Below, piece after piece: positions 10,568 to 21,409 of a DNA stretch of 64,000 nt. The DNA is taken from assembly GCA_015501585.1 (NCBI GenBank), contig JADNRY010000054.1:124001-188000 (forward strand), written 5' to 3'. A model generated the notes under the pieces. That model was not told the origin of the DNA. It did not search any database and was given only the letters and a program-made list of their open reading frames with translations. A program made the translations under genes and the position numbers. The stretch's first letter is position 1, and the number at the start of each line of letters is the position of its first letter. Source of the DNA: Rhodocollybia butyracea. Taxonomy: Eukaryota > Basidiomycota > Agaricomycetes > Agaricales > Omphalotaceae.

Positions 10568-11747
10568 ATGTCCTCTCCTGGTATCCAATTCGAGCTCGCA
10601 ATTGCTTGTCTGTCAATCATCCGCTGCCGCTGGTTATATCTGGTACCGCTACAAACCCAAGACTATGAAAACCAAAAGCAGCGATCCATACGGTCTCTTT
10701 CATCTAGCGCTGAACAAACGTCCCGGTGAATTTGAGTCTGCCCCAAAAAACAGAGTGGCTTAACATGGGTTATTGGAGAGTGAGATGTAATGCTTCTTCG
10801 CAACAAATACTGTGTTAATGAGACCGGTATAATAGGACACGGATATCTTCCCAGATGCTTGTGAAGGTATTTTTGTCGTATATTGATGGATGCCCTGATC
10901 TGACCCAAATTTTAAACCTAGCTCTAGCTCTCAAGCTTCTTGATGCTGCGAGATATAAAGCTGGAAGCAAGGTACTCGGTATGTGTCTGATGTTTTATCT
11001 TCATATCCACAGCTGGCTCATTATTTTTCTGTCTTGGCCTACTAGACGTTGGTCATGGTACTGGCGAATCCCTCATCCTACTTTTGACACATCCCTCGAT
11101 TCCGCGCCCGACACATCTAACAGGAATCACAAGTATTCCTCTTCATCACGAACGTTCTCTTGAACGGGTCAAAAAGATCAGCTCGGATGTAGACACCATG
11201 GTTTCATTGCACCTCGGAGATGCTGTATATAAACCAGGTGCAAAACAGCACCCACTTGACCCAGCGTCTCCCCTCCGTTTCGACACGATCCTGGCTTTAG
11301 ACTGCGCGTATCATTTTGTTACTAGGGAGTCATTCCTGAGGCAGGTGAGATACAGAGAATGCTTGTTTTCACGGAACAATACTTACCTACTCATCCAGTC
11401 TTTCAATCGTCTCGAACCCGGAGGACGGGTCGCACTAGCAGACATATGCTTCGCTAACTCTCCTCCGACGAGCTTCAAGGCCCGTTTCCTCCGTAGATTT
11501 CTTTTTAGCAAGCTGATGCCTCGAGAAAAACGCTATATCGACAGATGAGTATGCGAGATGCCTGGAGAATCTTGGGTACGAGGACGTGGTTTTGGAAGAT
11601 ATTAGTGATGGTGTTTTTTCCTGGTTCGTGAGGTTTTTGAAAAAGAGAGGGCTTGGATGGTGGGTGTTTGCGTGGGTGTTGAATTGGTATTACCGAGCAG
11701 GAGCACGATTCGTGTTGATTGGTGGTTCTAGACCGAGGATTTCGTGA
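10568..11747 (+). CDS. SAM-dependent methyltransferase, copy B
   Basis: This is a near-identical direct repeat of copy A. Unlike copy A, the intron in motif I is intact (donor GGTATG at about 10978, acceptor CTACTAG at about 11044), giving VLDVGHGTGES after splicing. The remaining blocks (LALDCAYHF, LEPGGRVALADICFAN, and RGLGWWVFAWVLNWYYRAG near the C-terminus) are present. Three one-base surpluses break the frame, each relative to copy A: an extra C near 10620, six A instead of five at 10745-10750, and five A instead of four at 11526-11530. All fall in short homopolymers, so I suspect sequence error and regard this as the likely functional copy, though a second pseudogene is possible. The substrate is unknown. 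The tRNA-Gly copy 2 follows 50 bp downstream. Confidence 0.68.
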
Positions 11748-11797
11748 ATTCTTACAGAATGTTCGTTATGAATGAGTTTAGCTTCCTTTGTAACAAG

Positions 11798-11889
11798 GCA
11801 TTAATGGGTAGTGGTAACCTGGGTCGTTGCCACAGATGACATCATCGCTTGTCGTCGACCCGCCGGGGGTTCGATTCCCTCTTAATGCA
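11798..11889 (+). tRNA. tRNA-Gly (GCC), intron-containing, copy 2
   Basis: The acceptor stem, anticodon stem-loop (TTGCCA), variable loop CGCC and T arm are identical to the copy at 1730. The intron differs: about 22 nt here with unrelated sequence. The run after position 8 has three G instead of four, leaving the D arm one base short. Given how common homopolymer errors are in this window, that may be artefactual. Confidence 0.72.
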
Positions 11890-12022
11890 ATGAATTCTCT
11901 TCTTCATGAGTTAACACTTTTTGGTCACCGATGATTGAATTTGTGTGAATAATGATAAGTAGTTGAATGCACGCCAAAGCATAATCTACATTGTAAACAG
12001 TAATAAACACCTCTTTCCCTCA

Positions 12023-13048
12023 TTGACCGCCATCCAATCAGTTCACATATCCAGCTACCAAAAACGTCTCTCACCCAAAGCACACACGGTCTATCAAATT
12101 GACATCCGTGGACACGTCCGTTCATGGTCAATCTGCGACGCTATTCCGAATTCGATGATCTACACATCGAGCTCACTAAAGACGTGGCTCCGCGCCTCCA
12201 GCTCCACTTCCGCCCAAAACATAAATACTCCATCCTACGATCGCACACCGATCCACAGCTACTAGAAGAAAGAAAGATCGGATTAGAAGCATATCTACGT
12301 GCCATTATCAGTGCAAAGGAAGACAAGTGGAGAGAGGCATTTGCATTTAAAGAGTTTCTAGGTGTTCCTATTGGACGAAAATACAGTCACCGAAGAGACA
12401 CAGTTCACACTGACGTCGTGGCTAGAGGAAACACCAGGACCTCCAGAATCGGCGTGCGAGATGTTCGTGCGGATATCAATAAACGAGAAGCGCAGAGCGA
12501 CCAGGGCGACGTCAGTGCGTCACACAAGTCGAATGTTAGCGCAAAGCAGAAACTGGCAGGCGTTTTGGCGCGGATTGAGTATTGGGAAAGGGATTGCACG
12601 AGTTGGCAATGGCGGGATGAGTCAAGGAGATTGCAGAGGCGTACAGATATGGTTGCGCGTCTGCAGATGACTGCGAGAAACTGGCAAAATGGTCACAGTC
12701 GCTAGACATGACTTGTCTTTGCCCAGTGCTCCGACTCCTGCTGACCGTGAGGCCCTTATGGCCCCCGACGAGGCGGGTGACTCGCGTGTTCGGGAAACCA
12801 CAGGAAACGAAACTACGAGACCATTGGATGACCGAGGTTTGTTTGGTCTGCAGCAAACGCAGATGCAACAGCAGGACACACAGCTTGCTCAACTCACAAC
12901 TATTCTCGGACGACAGAAATTTCTTGGACAGGCGATTAATGCAGAGATTGGAGAACAAATAACCATGCTCGATGGTTTGTCTAATGATATGGACCGTGTA
13001 GGTGACAAGCTTTCAAAGACTTCGAGACAGATGCATCGGTTGGGTTAG
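12023..13048 (+). CDS. VAM7: PX-domain Qc-SNARE, VAM7-like (many frame breaks)
   Basis: The product would be a vacuolar fusion SNARE: a phosphoinositide-binding PX domain at the N-terminus (AIQSVHISSYQKR; RRYSEFDDLH; LLEERKIGLEAYLRAII; FKEFLGVPIGR), a middle helical region, and a C-terminal SNARE helix (RGLFGLQQTQMQQQDTQL; LGRQKFLGQAINAEIGEQ; RVGDKLSKTSRQMHRLG) ending at 13048. Family members act with Ypt7/HOPS in homotypic vacuole fusion. The frame switches at least nine times between about 12020 and 12690, each by one base (for example 12378-12381, 12429-12431, 12577, 12664, 12685), yet the expected protein remains readable across the frames. The probable start, near 12023, reads ATTG, as if one T were surplus. 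It is convergent with the carrier gene 56 bp away. Confidence 0.8.
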
Positions 13049-13104
13049 ATATATTAGTAGCATTAATACATTACATGGCTGGGTACATCTATATTCTAGG
13101 TTCT

Positions 13105-14269
13105 CTACTTTTCTGAGAGAAATCTGCCGACGCCCTGGAAACGCGTCAGCGAATGTTGACTTCGGAGCACCGGAAAAAATGACATACCTCGAAACACGCA
13201 ATCATAATTCCACAAGCCGGAGCAATCTTTGCAATCCTTGGTGTAAGTCCCGCAAAAAGCGCACTCGCACCTTCTGTGCGCACAATCTGCTTCACAAGCG
13301 GAAACGTAGCCGTGATTTTAGATACAGATCCGGACATGACGAGTGCCTGACGTCGCGTCTTGATAAACATCCATCGGCGAAGTTATCAGTGCAGCAGCAG
13401 AACCACTAGATGCCCCACAAACAAATGCTACCCAAGCACCCTGGTGACCACGCCGTGCAAAAGACTTTTTGAGCGCTTCGTATGTCGCCCAGTATAATCC
13501 TGAAAAGGGAATGTCGCGCCATAATGTAGCGCCGAGACCACGATAGAGAACAGGTAAACCTTGCGTTCGTACAAGACCTCGGACAGAAGTCAGCACAGAA
13601 CGTAGTGTATGTGGATTTTGTGGGATAAAGGCGTAGACTGGAGATTCGTCCGGATCATTTTCCAGAGGAGAGGCGATGGAAGATATTGCGCCCCGGCGAA
13701 TACACCAGCTATTAGCGGAACTAGGGGTTCAGGGATTAGAGGCGGTAGTGCGACTTTTAGTAAATGGTCATAAGTGAGCATGTAGGTCGTTGAAGAAGGA
13801 CACCAATAAGTCTGGATCAATGAGTTAGTAAGAAACGAGAAAGGTAATCGGATATGAAAACTTGCAATGTAGTTCCAGCACCTTTCCATAATCCACGCAT
13901 ACCCTCTGCTCTCCATACATGTCTTACGGCGTCGGAGAACCCATTGACCCGCTCTGCCCGTAATATTCCATTTTCCCAGACACATACGAGTTCCTCTGTA
14001 GCTAACGGCCGTGCGTAAGAAGACATGTTGCGCACGCAAGGTTTACCAGATGGCTGACAACATAATGTCGAAGAAGGGGGAGCCGAGTAGAAGAAACAAG
14101 AGGCGGTAGCTGGGTCTGTAACCTCGTTTTGACGACGTCGAATGGCGTCACTGTGAGATTTTGTTAGAAAGATATTGTTTGGAGACAGAGAATAAAGATA
14201 CTTGCTCGTCAAAGCGGTCATTGTAGACCCAGTGGCCGCACCTACGAGCTTTGCGTAGGAGTCATGCAT
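13105..14269 (-). CDS. MTM1: mitochondrial carrier, MTM1/SLC25A39-40-like
   Basis: This is an inner-membrane solute carrier. Signatures of the three repeats are visible: TPFDVVKTRLQTQ (about 14140), a middle repeat with PLVPLIAGVFA and RTNLQSTPLS plus LYRGLGATLWRDIPFSGLYW (about 13510), and SPMDV-IKTRRQA (about 13365) followed by GASALFAGLTPRIAKIAP. The long loop after the first signature, with several cysteines, fits the MTM1/SLC25A39 subgroup, linked to mitochondrial glutathione import and manganese/iron handling. The start is ATG at 14269, after a pyrimidine-rich leader. A GC-AG intron interrupts the first P-x-D signature, and the last small exon gives VGRFLSEK before TAG. Frame breaks of one base occur near 14117, 13660-13690, 13616-13619 and 13365-13367. 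Confidence 0.82.
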
Positions 14270-14718
14270 GAACTTGGAGGGAAAGGAAGAGTAAGGAAAG
14301 GAACTCCGAAGACAAATCGGCCGGGTATCTCCGTTCCGGCGCGGAACCAATCCAGTTCCGCATGCTTACTCACTGGCCAGAGTCCAATGAAACCAGATTT
14401 ATGGAGATTTGTTGGTTGAGTATACCTATTAGCTCAAAATGTCGCCCTAATTAGCTTCAAATCCGAAAATCTGAGGCCTGCCTGAGGATAACACTGGTCA
14501 TTGTTTATAACGACATCGGCCGGGTGTCTTCGGCCCGAGGCGGCACCTGGTATCATTATGCGATTTCGCCACCACTTTTTCTCCAAAACCACGAATCTCT
14601 CTCAAGCGCATTTTTTTTCTCTTTTCTTTTCTACTTTTTTTAATATCTAGTGTTGAGCACAAAGAAACACGAATAATCGCGCACGCAATCCCAAATTCTA
14701 TCCGATACCCACCTCCCG
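14270..14718. promoter_or_regulatory. divergent promoter region, carrier/eIF4E
   Basis: This non-coding region lies between the divergent starts at 14269 and 14719. It contains two similar GC-rich patches (TCGGCCGGGTATCTCCG near 14320 and TCGGCCGGGTGTCTTCG near 14516). Pyrimidine-rich sequence at 14575-14640 leads into the eIF4E start. I see no TATA box. Confidence 0.45.
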
Positions 14719-15840
14719 ATGGCGTCGACTCTGAACGGCCCAGCCCTTGCAGCGACTAGAGCTGCGCTCTCCGCTGCTATGGCTGATAATCCAACTGCAA
14801 ACAACGCAAATGCAAACTTCGACGACACAGAGCCAGGCGAGGTTCAGGAGATTAGTATGGAAGCTCAAGCAGAAGGAATCCGTACAGTTTTTAGCGATCC
14901 TACGAATTTCAACGTCAAGGTAAACTAATATGGCTTACTTACATACCATTTCTCTCTAATTTTTTTTCTCTTAGCACCCTCTATACTCACCCTGGACTCT
15001 TTGGTTCGATTCGCCGATGACAAAGAATCGAAATCTACCTCAGACGCCGATTTCTGCTATGCCACAGACGCCTGGGCCGATGCCACCAACACCAGGTGTC
15101 GCTGCTGCCCAAGGCTGGATGGAAGATATCAAGCGGGTTATCAGTTTTGATAGTGTAGAAGAGTTTTGGGGGTACGTATACTAACCCAAGCCCTTTTATG
15201 CAAGCGCTGAATCTGATGAATTCATCAAGACTCTATAACAATATCGTGCCTCCATCGGCGCTACCTCAAAAAGCAAACTACTATCTCTTCAAGGTACCCT
15301 TGACGTTGTTTTTCATCATAGTATAGTAGCTTACCGCTGCTAATAGGAAGGGATCATACCTGCGTGGGAGGACGAAGCGAACAAGAATGGCGGAAAATGG
15401 AGCATCCAGCTACCAAAAGACAAGAACAGGAGCAACGTAGACAAGATGTGGTTGTACACTGTACGCGTTTGTTCTTACCCTTCCTTTGTTCCTTTTACCA
15501 ACCCCTTTCACAGATGCTAGCTGCAATCGGAGAAACCTTTGACCCATCACTCACAACTCTTGATCCCACTGGATCCCCTCCAAACTCGTTGATCACGGGC
15601 GTCATCGTATCCACGCGTCCCCAGTTCTACAGAATCTCGATATGGACGAGGCTTGCGCCAGCAGGAGAAGATGATGGAAGTCTGAAAGAGAGAATCGAAG
15701 GTGTAGGGCGGCATTTTAAAACGAGTGTGTTGGGGTACCCAGACAACGCGAAATTAGCTGGGCCGTTGGCCACTGAAGTCGAGTTTTTATCTCACAAGGA
15801 TTCAGAGAAGAAGGGCAAGGGGAAGAAGATTATTGTTTGA
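14719..15840 (+). CDS. translation initiation factor eIF4E
   Basis: This is the mRNA 5' cap-binding subunit of eIF4F. Exon 1 (14719-14920) encodes an acidic, Ala-rich N-terminal extension. Then come HPLYSPWTLWFDSP, the eIF4E signature with the first core tryptophans; W in VEEFWG; NYYLFKEGIIPAWEDEANKNGGKWSI with the cap-stacking tryptophan; and MWLYT-MLAAIGETF. The C-terminal part has ISIWTRL and GRHFKTSVLGYP and ends KGKKIIV. Four short GT-AG introns separate the exons and every junction keeps frame, which shows that this stretch of sequence is reliable. An insertion rich in Pro/Gln (LPQTPISAMPQTPGPMPP) lies between the first strand and the W-containing helix, as in some fungal members. Confidence 0.93.
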
Positions 15841-16016
15841 TCTGTTCTTGTTTTCTGGTTTCTGTTGCTTTTTTTTTTTTCTATTTTGCTTTGGTATAAA
15901 GAAATAATATTTTTTATCGATTAACGCGCGGCAGGCACTTGCTGATTATTCCGAGTATTTATTGACGTCACATTTGGTTTTGGCTGCGCACCAGCGCTTT
16001 TCTTGAACAAACCACC

Positions 16017-17880
16017 ATGCCAGTTCCAGGATTTATCTCTTCTTTTGCCGACAAGGCTCAGTCAGCTATCGCTGAACATCTTCCATCTGGACACAGGTCC
16101 GATTCTACTCAGATCAATTCTGCCAGTACTCTTGGGAAAAATCCCACTTTTGAGGTTCTCCAGCATCAGCTTCGTTCTCTAGGGCAACAATATGGGTGAG
16201 TTTGTATCAAGTTCATTGAGAATATCTGCTTAATAATAAATAATCAGTACCGGAGCAACGCCCGTACAAAAGATCATCACCAGTGCCAAAGGCGTTGCCA
16301 TTGATCTGGACAGTCTCTCTCGCGACCAGAAAGCACAAAGTAAAGAACTCTACACCTGGGGTCAAGGCGAAGAGGAAGACTTGAAAGATGGTATGCTTAA
16401 TCTATTAAAACTTGGATATTAATTAATCGCTTCCCCTGCAGTCTCTGACAGACTAGCCTACCTTAACTTTGTCTCGGGTTCTCTCGTTAGCTCACTCGCA
16501 GTCAAGCTCGACTCCGCCCGCTCCCCATTGAAGCTCCTTCGTGATGCGGAGAACGCTATCCTTCCCCGACGCAATATTCGCGCAGGTTTGCATCAACAGC
16601 TTGCGCGCTTAGAACATGATAATCAAAAGGGTATGGAGAAAAGGATTGCTGATCTCAAAGAACAGATTAGGAAAGCAGAGGCGGATGATTCGCCTCAAGA
16701 GAAGGAGATTGAACTTTTAAAGAGAAAAGGTTTGAGGGAGAGTGAGCAGCAAAAAATGGGAGGCTATCCGTGAGGTAAGTGGATTTATTTTTGTGAGACC
16801 TGTGACTAAATGTTGGTGTAGTACGGAGAGAAATTGGTTCTGCTTTCTCAAGCGGCCCAGCCTGTGATCAGTGCTCTTCCAACGCTTCCCCCGTCTCCAG
16901 AATCGCCTTACACAGGTGCTCAGGCCACTGGTGCTGCGCGGGCTTCGCTTCAACGAGCGCTCGATAATTACAAGACCGGTCATATTAATCTTCCGCCGCA
17001 TTCGTCTGGCTCCGATCTTTCCAGATCAGACACTCGAAGCTTTGGTGAGAGTCACGCAAGTGAACTTTCCAGTATCACTAGCTCCGAGACTACTACTCAG
17101 TCCAATGTACCCTTCACTCCACCTCTCTCTGGAATTAAGACTTCTCCTCCTACTGTAGTAACAGACTCGACGGTGATACCAGCCAAGAGTCAGTCTCCGC
17201 CGATTGACCCATCCACGCTCAATCTCTCTCCCGCTCCCATCCCCGCTAGTGCCACCTCCTCTAATAGTCTCCCCCCCTCCTCCTTTTCCTCTCCTTCTTT
17301 ATCCACCTCCCCTATCCCAATCGCCGTCCCCCACCCCATGAGTGCTACGTCCACGTCCCAAATCACCGATTCTCCTACGATGGCAGAAACGGGTGTTCCT
17401 CTCATCGCCAGCGAACACGGAGGACCCGGCCCCGCGTCTGGTTCTCTCCGCGATATTAAGGCTGCGTCGGCTACGGCTGGACCCCGCAGCGGTGGTCTTC
17501 CCGCTGATACCTCTAGTCCTCCCGCGAGCTTTGGTGACGTAGGCGCTTCCATGACCAGCACAGGAAATAAATGGGAAAGCGCAGACGAGGAGAAAAAGAG
17601 ATTGGCTGCGCAGTATTCCACAGTGCGTCTTGACGGAACGAGTGGATCTGGATCTGGTGGGACAACTGACACAACTGGGGTAACTCCTACCGCGCCAAAG
17701 TACGAAACTGCCGAGGAAGAAAAGAAGAGGCTCGAGCGTGAGCGGAGAGAGGAGTTGTTGAAATCTGAAACTGAAGCCGGCGCGGGTGCAGGTGAAGGGG
17801 GATCAGGATCTGGTGTTGAGAGATCCAATTCGAAGAAGGAGAATGACGATGATGAACTCCCACCTTATCAGCCCATGTAA
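16017..17880 (+). CDS. PIL1: eisosome core protein PIL1/LSP1
   Basis: This is a BAR-domain scaffold of plasma-membrane eisosomes. Exons: 16017-16195, 16248-16390, 16442 onward and a last exon from about 16822. Hallmarks are LQHQLRSLGQQYG, SRDQKAQSKELYTWGQGEEEDLKD, SDRLAYLNFVSGSLVSSLAVKL, SPLKLLRDAENAILPRRNIR, and after the last intron GEKLVLLSQAAQPVISALP. A long Ser/Pro/Thr-rich tail follows (to 17880), with repeated SADEEKKRLAAQ / TAEEEKKRLERE motifs and a KENDDDELPPYQPM ending. One surplus A in the run 16751-16756 shifts the frame into a stop at 16771; with five A the frame runs to the donor at about 16775 as WEAIRE. I treat this as likely sequence error, because everything downstream is conserved. 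Confidence 0.9.
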
Positions 17881-18612
17881 AACGATCTATACGCATGAGG
17901 GTGCAATCTGTTGAATTGATAGTGTGTGTGTACATTATTTTTTTTCTACTAGTCTTTTCTATTTTGATACCATACCATACTGCTTACTAGCCAAGGGACC
18001 TTTCGTGCTTTCGCTTCTACTACTGTATGTTGGTTCAATAATTGGTTAACGCTTTCCAGGTATATGATGAAATTGTGGTGACATCAGACAATGTCCTTGT
18101 TTTTAAAGTTTAATCTATCTTATCTACTCGCAACGCAGTTCAGTTTCTGAGACTTAAGCAACTGGATTTTTGGTTGGCTGAATTACGAATACGAACACGA
18201 ACACGGACAAACTATATACCGGTATGATATTAGTGGAAATACTTGGGTAAATGCAAGTATTACGAGGTCTAATAAAAAATTTTTGTTGAATATCTGCTGA
18301 GAAGCGATAGAATAAAATACAGATGTAGATGCAGATGACACAGATGCGAAAATGGACCAAAGGGGAAAACACAAATTTGGGAACGGAATGGAGATGGGGG
18401 ATGGGGGTGGAGAAAAAGCCGCCGATCGTTGATGAGAGCATACAATCAAGGGGAGGTGCCAAAAGGCCTAAAGTGTGATAGCACACATTACGGATGCCTT
18501 TACTCGAAGCGAATTAGTTTGTCGTGGTAAGGTGATTTGAATGACGCAAACTCCAATAATAGCAAAAGTAATCAGTAAGCAGTAGGAACAAATCGCGAAA
18601 ATAAGATATCCC
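17881..18612. other. intergenic, nothing recognised
   Basis: These are the 3' flanks of two convergent genes. Open frames on the minus strand (18154-18486) are low-complexity and have no exon context. Confidence 0.5.
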
Positions 18613-19945
18613 TCAAGGCCTGCCCGTAGTAGAATATGGCATGCGTGTTTGCATCTGAAACCCATTTCCAAATTCGTCCACAGGTGGTCGTTGTTGATCA
18701 AGTTCAGGCGGGGTAGTATGTAGCGGTGAATGTGGTCGATAAGTGATACCACTATAATATTCGCCCGCTTCGACGGAGGCCGCAGTATACGGGTCCGAGT
18801 GGGCTCCACTGCCTCCACCTTCTTGGTGGAAATAGGCATCGCGGAGAACGAGGAACTGCGAAACGACAGAAAAAAAAAAGAAAATTCAAAGTCAGAAAGT
18901 TATTCGGTACCCGGGTGAGTAGTAAATACGTACACGCTCCTCCTCGGTCTGTGTTTTGGCGTTGAGCTTTGAGGTTGAGTTTTCCATATGGACGAGAAGA
19001 GTCTGGAGGGAGAACGTATCGGCCTATCAGTGGGAAGGACAAAAAAATCGCTCACTCTGATAGAACGACTGCTAAGCCCGCGATAAGTCGATACACGCTC
19101 AATGGGTACTGGCTGAGCACCGACGAGCTCCAGTTGCTCGTGGAGGTACTGAACGTATTGCTCCAAGCACTCGAGGTACTGCCTTTTCTTCTCGTGCGAG
19201 GTGATTCTGATAGACGAGTCGGAACATTAGATGCATTGACAGAGAAGGAGAAAAAAAAAAACTAACGGCTCTGCTTCAGGGGCAGAAAAGCCCGCCTTTG
19301 AGCCGGAATCGCGCTTTCGCGTTGATGCGGAGGTACTAGTGGAACATGGGCGGGGAATATCTAATATACCAGAGTCGGACACGGATCCCGTCGGGCTATA
19401 AGCACCCGAAGCGGAGTCGTCGCCTGCTGTGTGGAACTCGTTCAAAAGCTCGCAGGGAGTCGGGAATGTTGCTTGAAGGGGTGCTCTGACACTAAAGGTG
19501 TTCATATATGTGTGGGGCGGCGCGATCGTTGGTGATATTGGTTCCTGGACTACTGGAGAAGAGTGTGGCTGACTCGATGTTTCGATGTCGGTAAAAAGCA
19601 TCGGTAGATGGCCAGTGATTGGTGCTGGTGCATGGAGGGGTAGGCTGCTAGCTGGTGAGTATGAGTGAGCTTGGGGCTCGATCCAGTTGCCTGTACTATC
19701 GTGAGGCGTTGCTGACCAGTAATAATGGGTGTCTGGGTTGCGTCTGTCGACGGCTTGCTGGTAATGAGAAGCCCATAGATAGTTGTCCGAATCGGAGTCC
19801 ATTGGATGGCTGTGGATGTACGAATATGAGCTCTCACTGCTTGTGGGAGACTCGAAAGAGCTGTAAGGCTGAAGAAAAAAGGATTAATACGACAAGATGA
19901 GCTTGGATAAAAGATTTAACTTGCAGAATCGATGGCGTTGTTCAT
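18613..19945 (-). CDS. unnamed coiled-coil protein, divergent pair member 1
   Basis: I do not recognise a named family. The N-terminal half (from M at 19802, or from ATG at 19945 with a small first exon whose junction I could not make fit) is rich in Ser/Pro/His/Tyr. After an intron comes SHEKKRQYLECLEQYVQYL, then HEQLELVGAQPVPIERV, then STYRGLSSRSIR. A phase-0 intron is followed by TLLVHMENSTSKLN and TEEER, another intron, FLVLRDAYFHQEGGG, and a Pro-rich tail ending at TGA 18613. The basic-plus-heptad segment looks like a short zipper, so a transcription-factor-like or dimerising role is possible, but this is inference. The core is homologous to the gene at 20535-21409, with an intron at the same place. 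Confidence 0.65.
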
Positions 19946-20534
19946 GCTGGTGGTGGAGCTGGATGAATGGGAAAAATCAATCTGTTAGAGGATTACATAT
20001 AAGGGTGTCGGAGAGGAAGTAATGTCAGTGTGAAAGAAGCCGGCGGACAGTTGTACCAACAACAGGATTTATGAGAACTCCAATTCGGCTGCGAGCTTTT
20101 TTCATTTCTGTGCCTTGATTTTTGAGTTTTTTTTCTAAAGAGTACAAACGGACGACCGTACTTTTGTCGCGGCGCAGAATTTCGACGGGTACGCTTGAAT
20201 CGTGCGAAATCCGGTCAGTCAACTCAAGCGCGCTTCTTGTAACTGACCCTTCGTAATTGAACAAAAACTTTTTTCTACTTTACAGTTCTCCTTGCAGGAG
20301 ATATCTACTGCTTCCGACAGCTTGTATACAAGCTGTGCTCGTTGTTTTTTGTTTTCTTTTTCTAGCAGACGTGGCTTCTCAAGCTTCGCCGAAGCTAAAG
20401 AATCATCAGTATACTTCAGGAAGAAGCTCCGGTACCCGCTTCAGCTTTTGACATCCCGATCCAGTTTACGGGCACATTCTAATTATCTGCCAGTAAGTAT
20501 ATAATCTCTCCCCACTTTATTCTCGCACCTTGAC
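19946..20534. promoter_or_regulatory. shared promoter region of a divergent pair
   Basis: About 590 bp lie between the two divergently transcribed paralogs. I see no extended coding frame on either strand that fits an exon. The stretch just upstream of 20535 is C/T-rich. Confidence 0.45.
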
Positions 20535-21409
20535 ATGTACGCTATGAGCAGCTCTCATATCAAGCCAGAGCCCTCCCAGCTTTCTCTTTATCCTACCTCT
20601 TATCCTAGCCTTGCCTCAGATCCAGGAGCTTCTGCCAATCCGCCGCCGCTGTCATCTGATCCAAGGTCTATCCAGCGTGATCCTACTCCTCGCGCCGCCA
20701 GCGGCAGCAGCGCGAGCTCATCGTCGTCCAGGAGCAGCGTTGTCCATCCTTACGCCCGCCTCTACGCCAAGAAAGAGGAAGGCAAGCGTCGCAAGATCTG
20801 GAATCATGCCTTTGAAAAGTCTCTCTTCAATCCGTTCGAACTGTGAGTTTCATAAACCTTTATTAAACTTGCTTCCCCGTTAATCTCGCCATCAGATCGA
20901 CCTTGGGCGCACCACATAGAAGGACCATTTACATGGCATCCTTGGAAGCCCACGTCGACAGACTCCACGCCCAGTTGCTAAGGTTTTTGTCGTCGTTCAG
21001 TATGCTCGTTCTGGAGACTTACCATGTTCTTTCAGCCTCGGATTTTGGCCTGTATCTTTCGATCAGTTGGAGCCGTTCAAAGGCCTCAACTCGAAAACAG
21101 CCAAGGTATGTTGCAGCCAGAAGACCGGCTCTGTATTCGCGTTTCGCCGACGGAGTTGGCTGATTTCATTTTAGAGTAAAGTCGCGGGGCTTCAACATGA
21201 TTTTTCGCAGAAAAAAATGGTGCTATTGGAACTTCAGAGAGCAGTGAGTGAATACTTTCCCCGAGTACTTGAGATCCGAAAATGTTGACCAGATCTTCCA
21301 GAACGAAGGGCTTGAACAGATACTGATGAGTCAGGAACGCACGGAGCCTTCGAAAGACCATAAACTACCATCGTTGAATTTTGATTATTCCAAACCTGGA
21401 CCTCGTTAA
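20535..21409 (+). CDS. unnamed coiled-coil protein, divergent pair member 2
   Basis: Exons: 20535-20842, 20896-20982, 21036-21105, 21177-21243 and 21302-21409, all GT-AG with frame maintained. The N-terminus is Ser/Pro-rich, followed by HPYARLYAKKEEGKRRKIWN, HAFEKSLFNPFELSTLGAP, then HRRTIYMASLEAHVDRLHAQL and SLGFWPVSFDQLEPFKGLNS and KTAK. A phase-0 intron follows, then a helical VAGLQHDFSQKKMVLLELQR region and a short tail ending PGPR. I recognise no known domain; it looks like a conserved small basidiomycete protein of about 210 residues. It aligns with the divergent neighbour over the motif V..LH.QL...G..PV........GL.S, with an intron directly after the aligned basic residue. A second methionine at 20544 is an alternative start. 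Confidence 0.72.

Noticed and set aside
17190..17828. 212-codon minus-strand frame inside PIL1
   Set aside because: Antisense shadow of the Ser/Pro/Thr-rich PIL1 tail; low-complexity regions often leave long open frames on the other strand.
20025..20264. Minus-strand 79-codon frame upstream of the 18613-19945 gene
   Set aside because: Although in the right orientation, it has no splice route to the next exon and no recognisable motif; more likely leader or promoter DNA.
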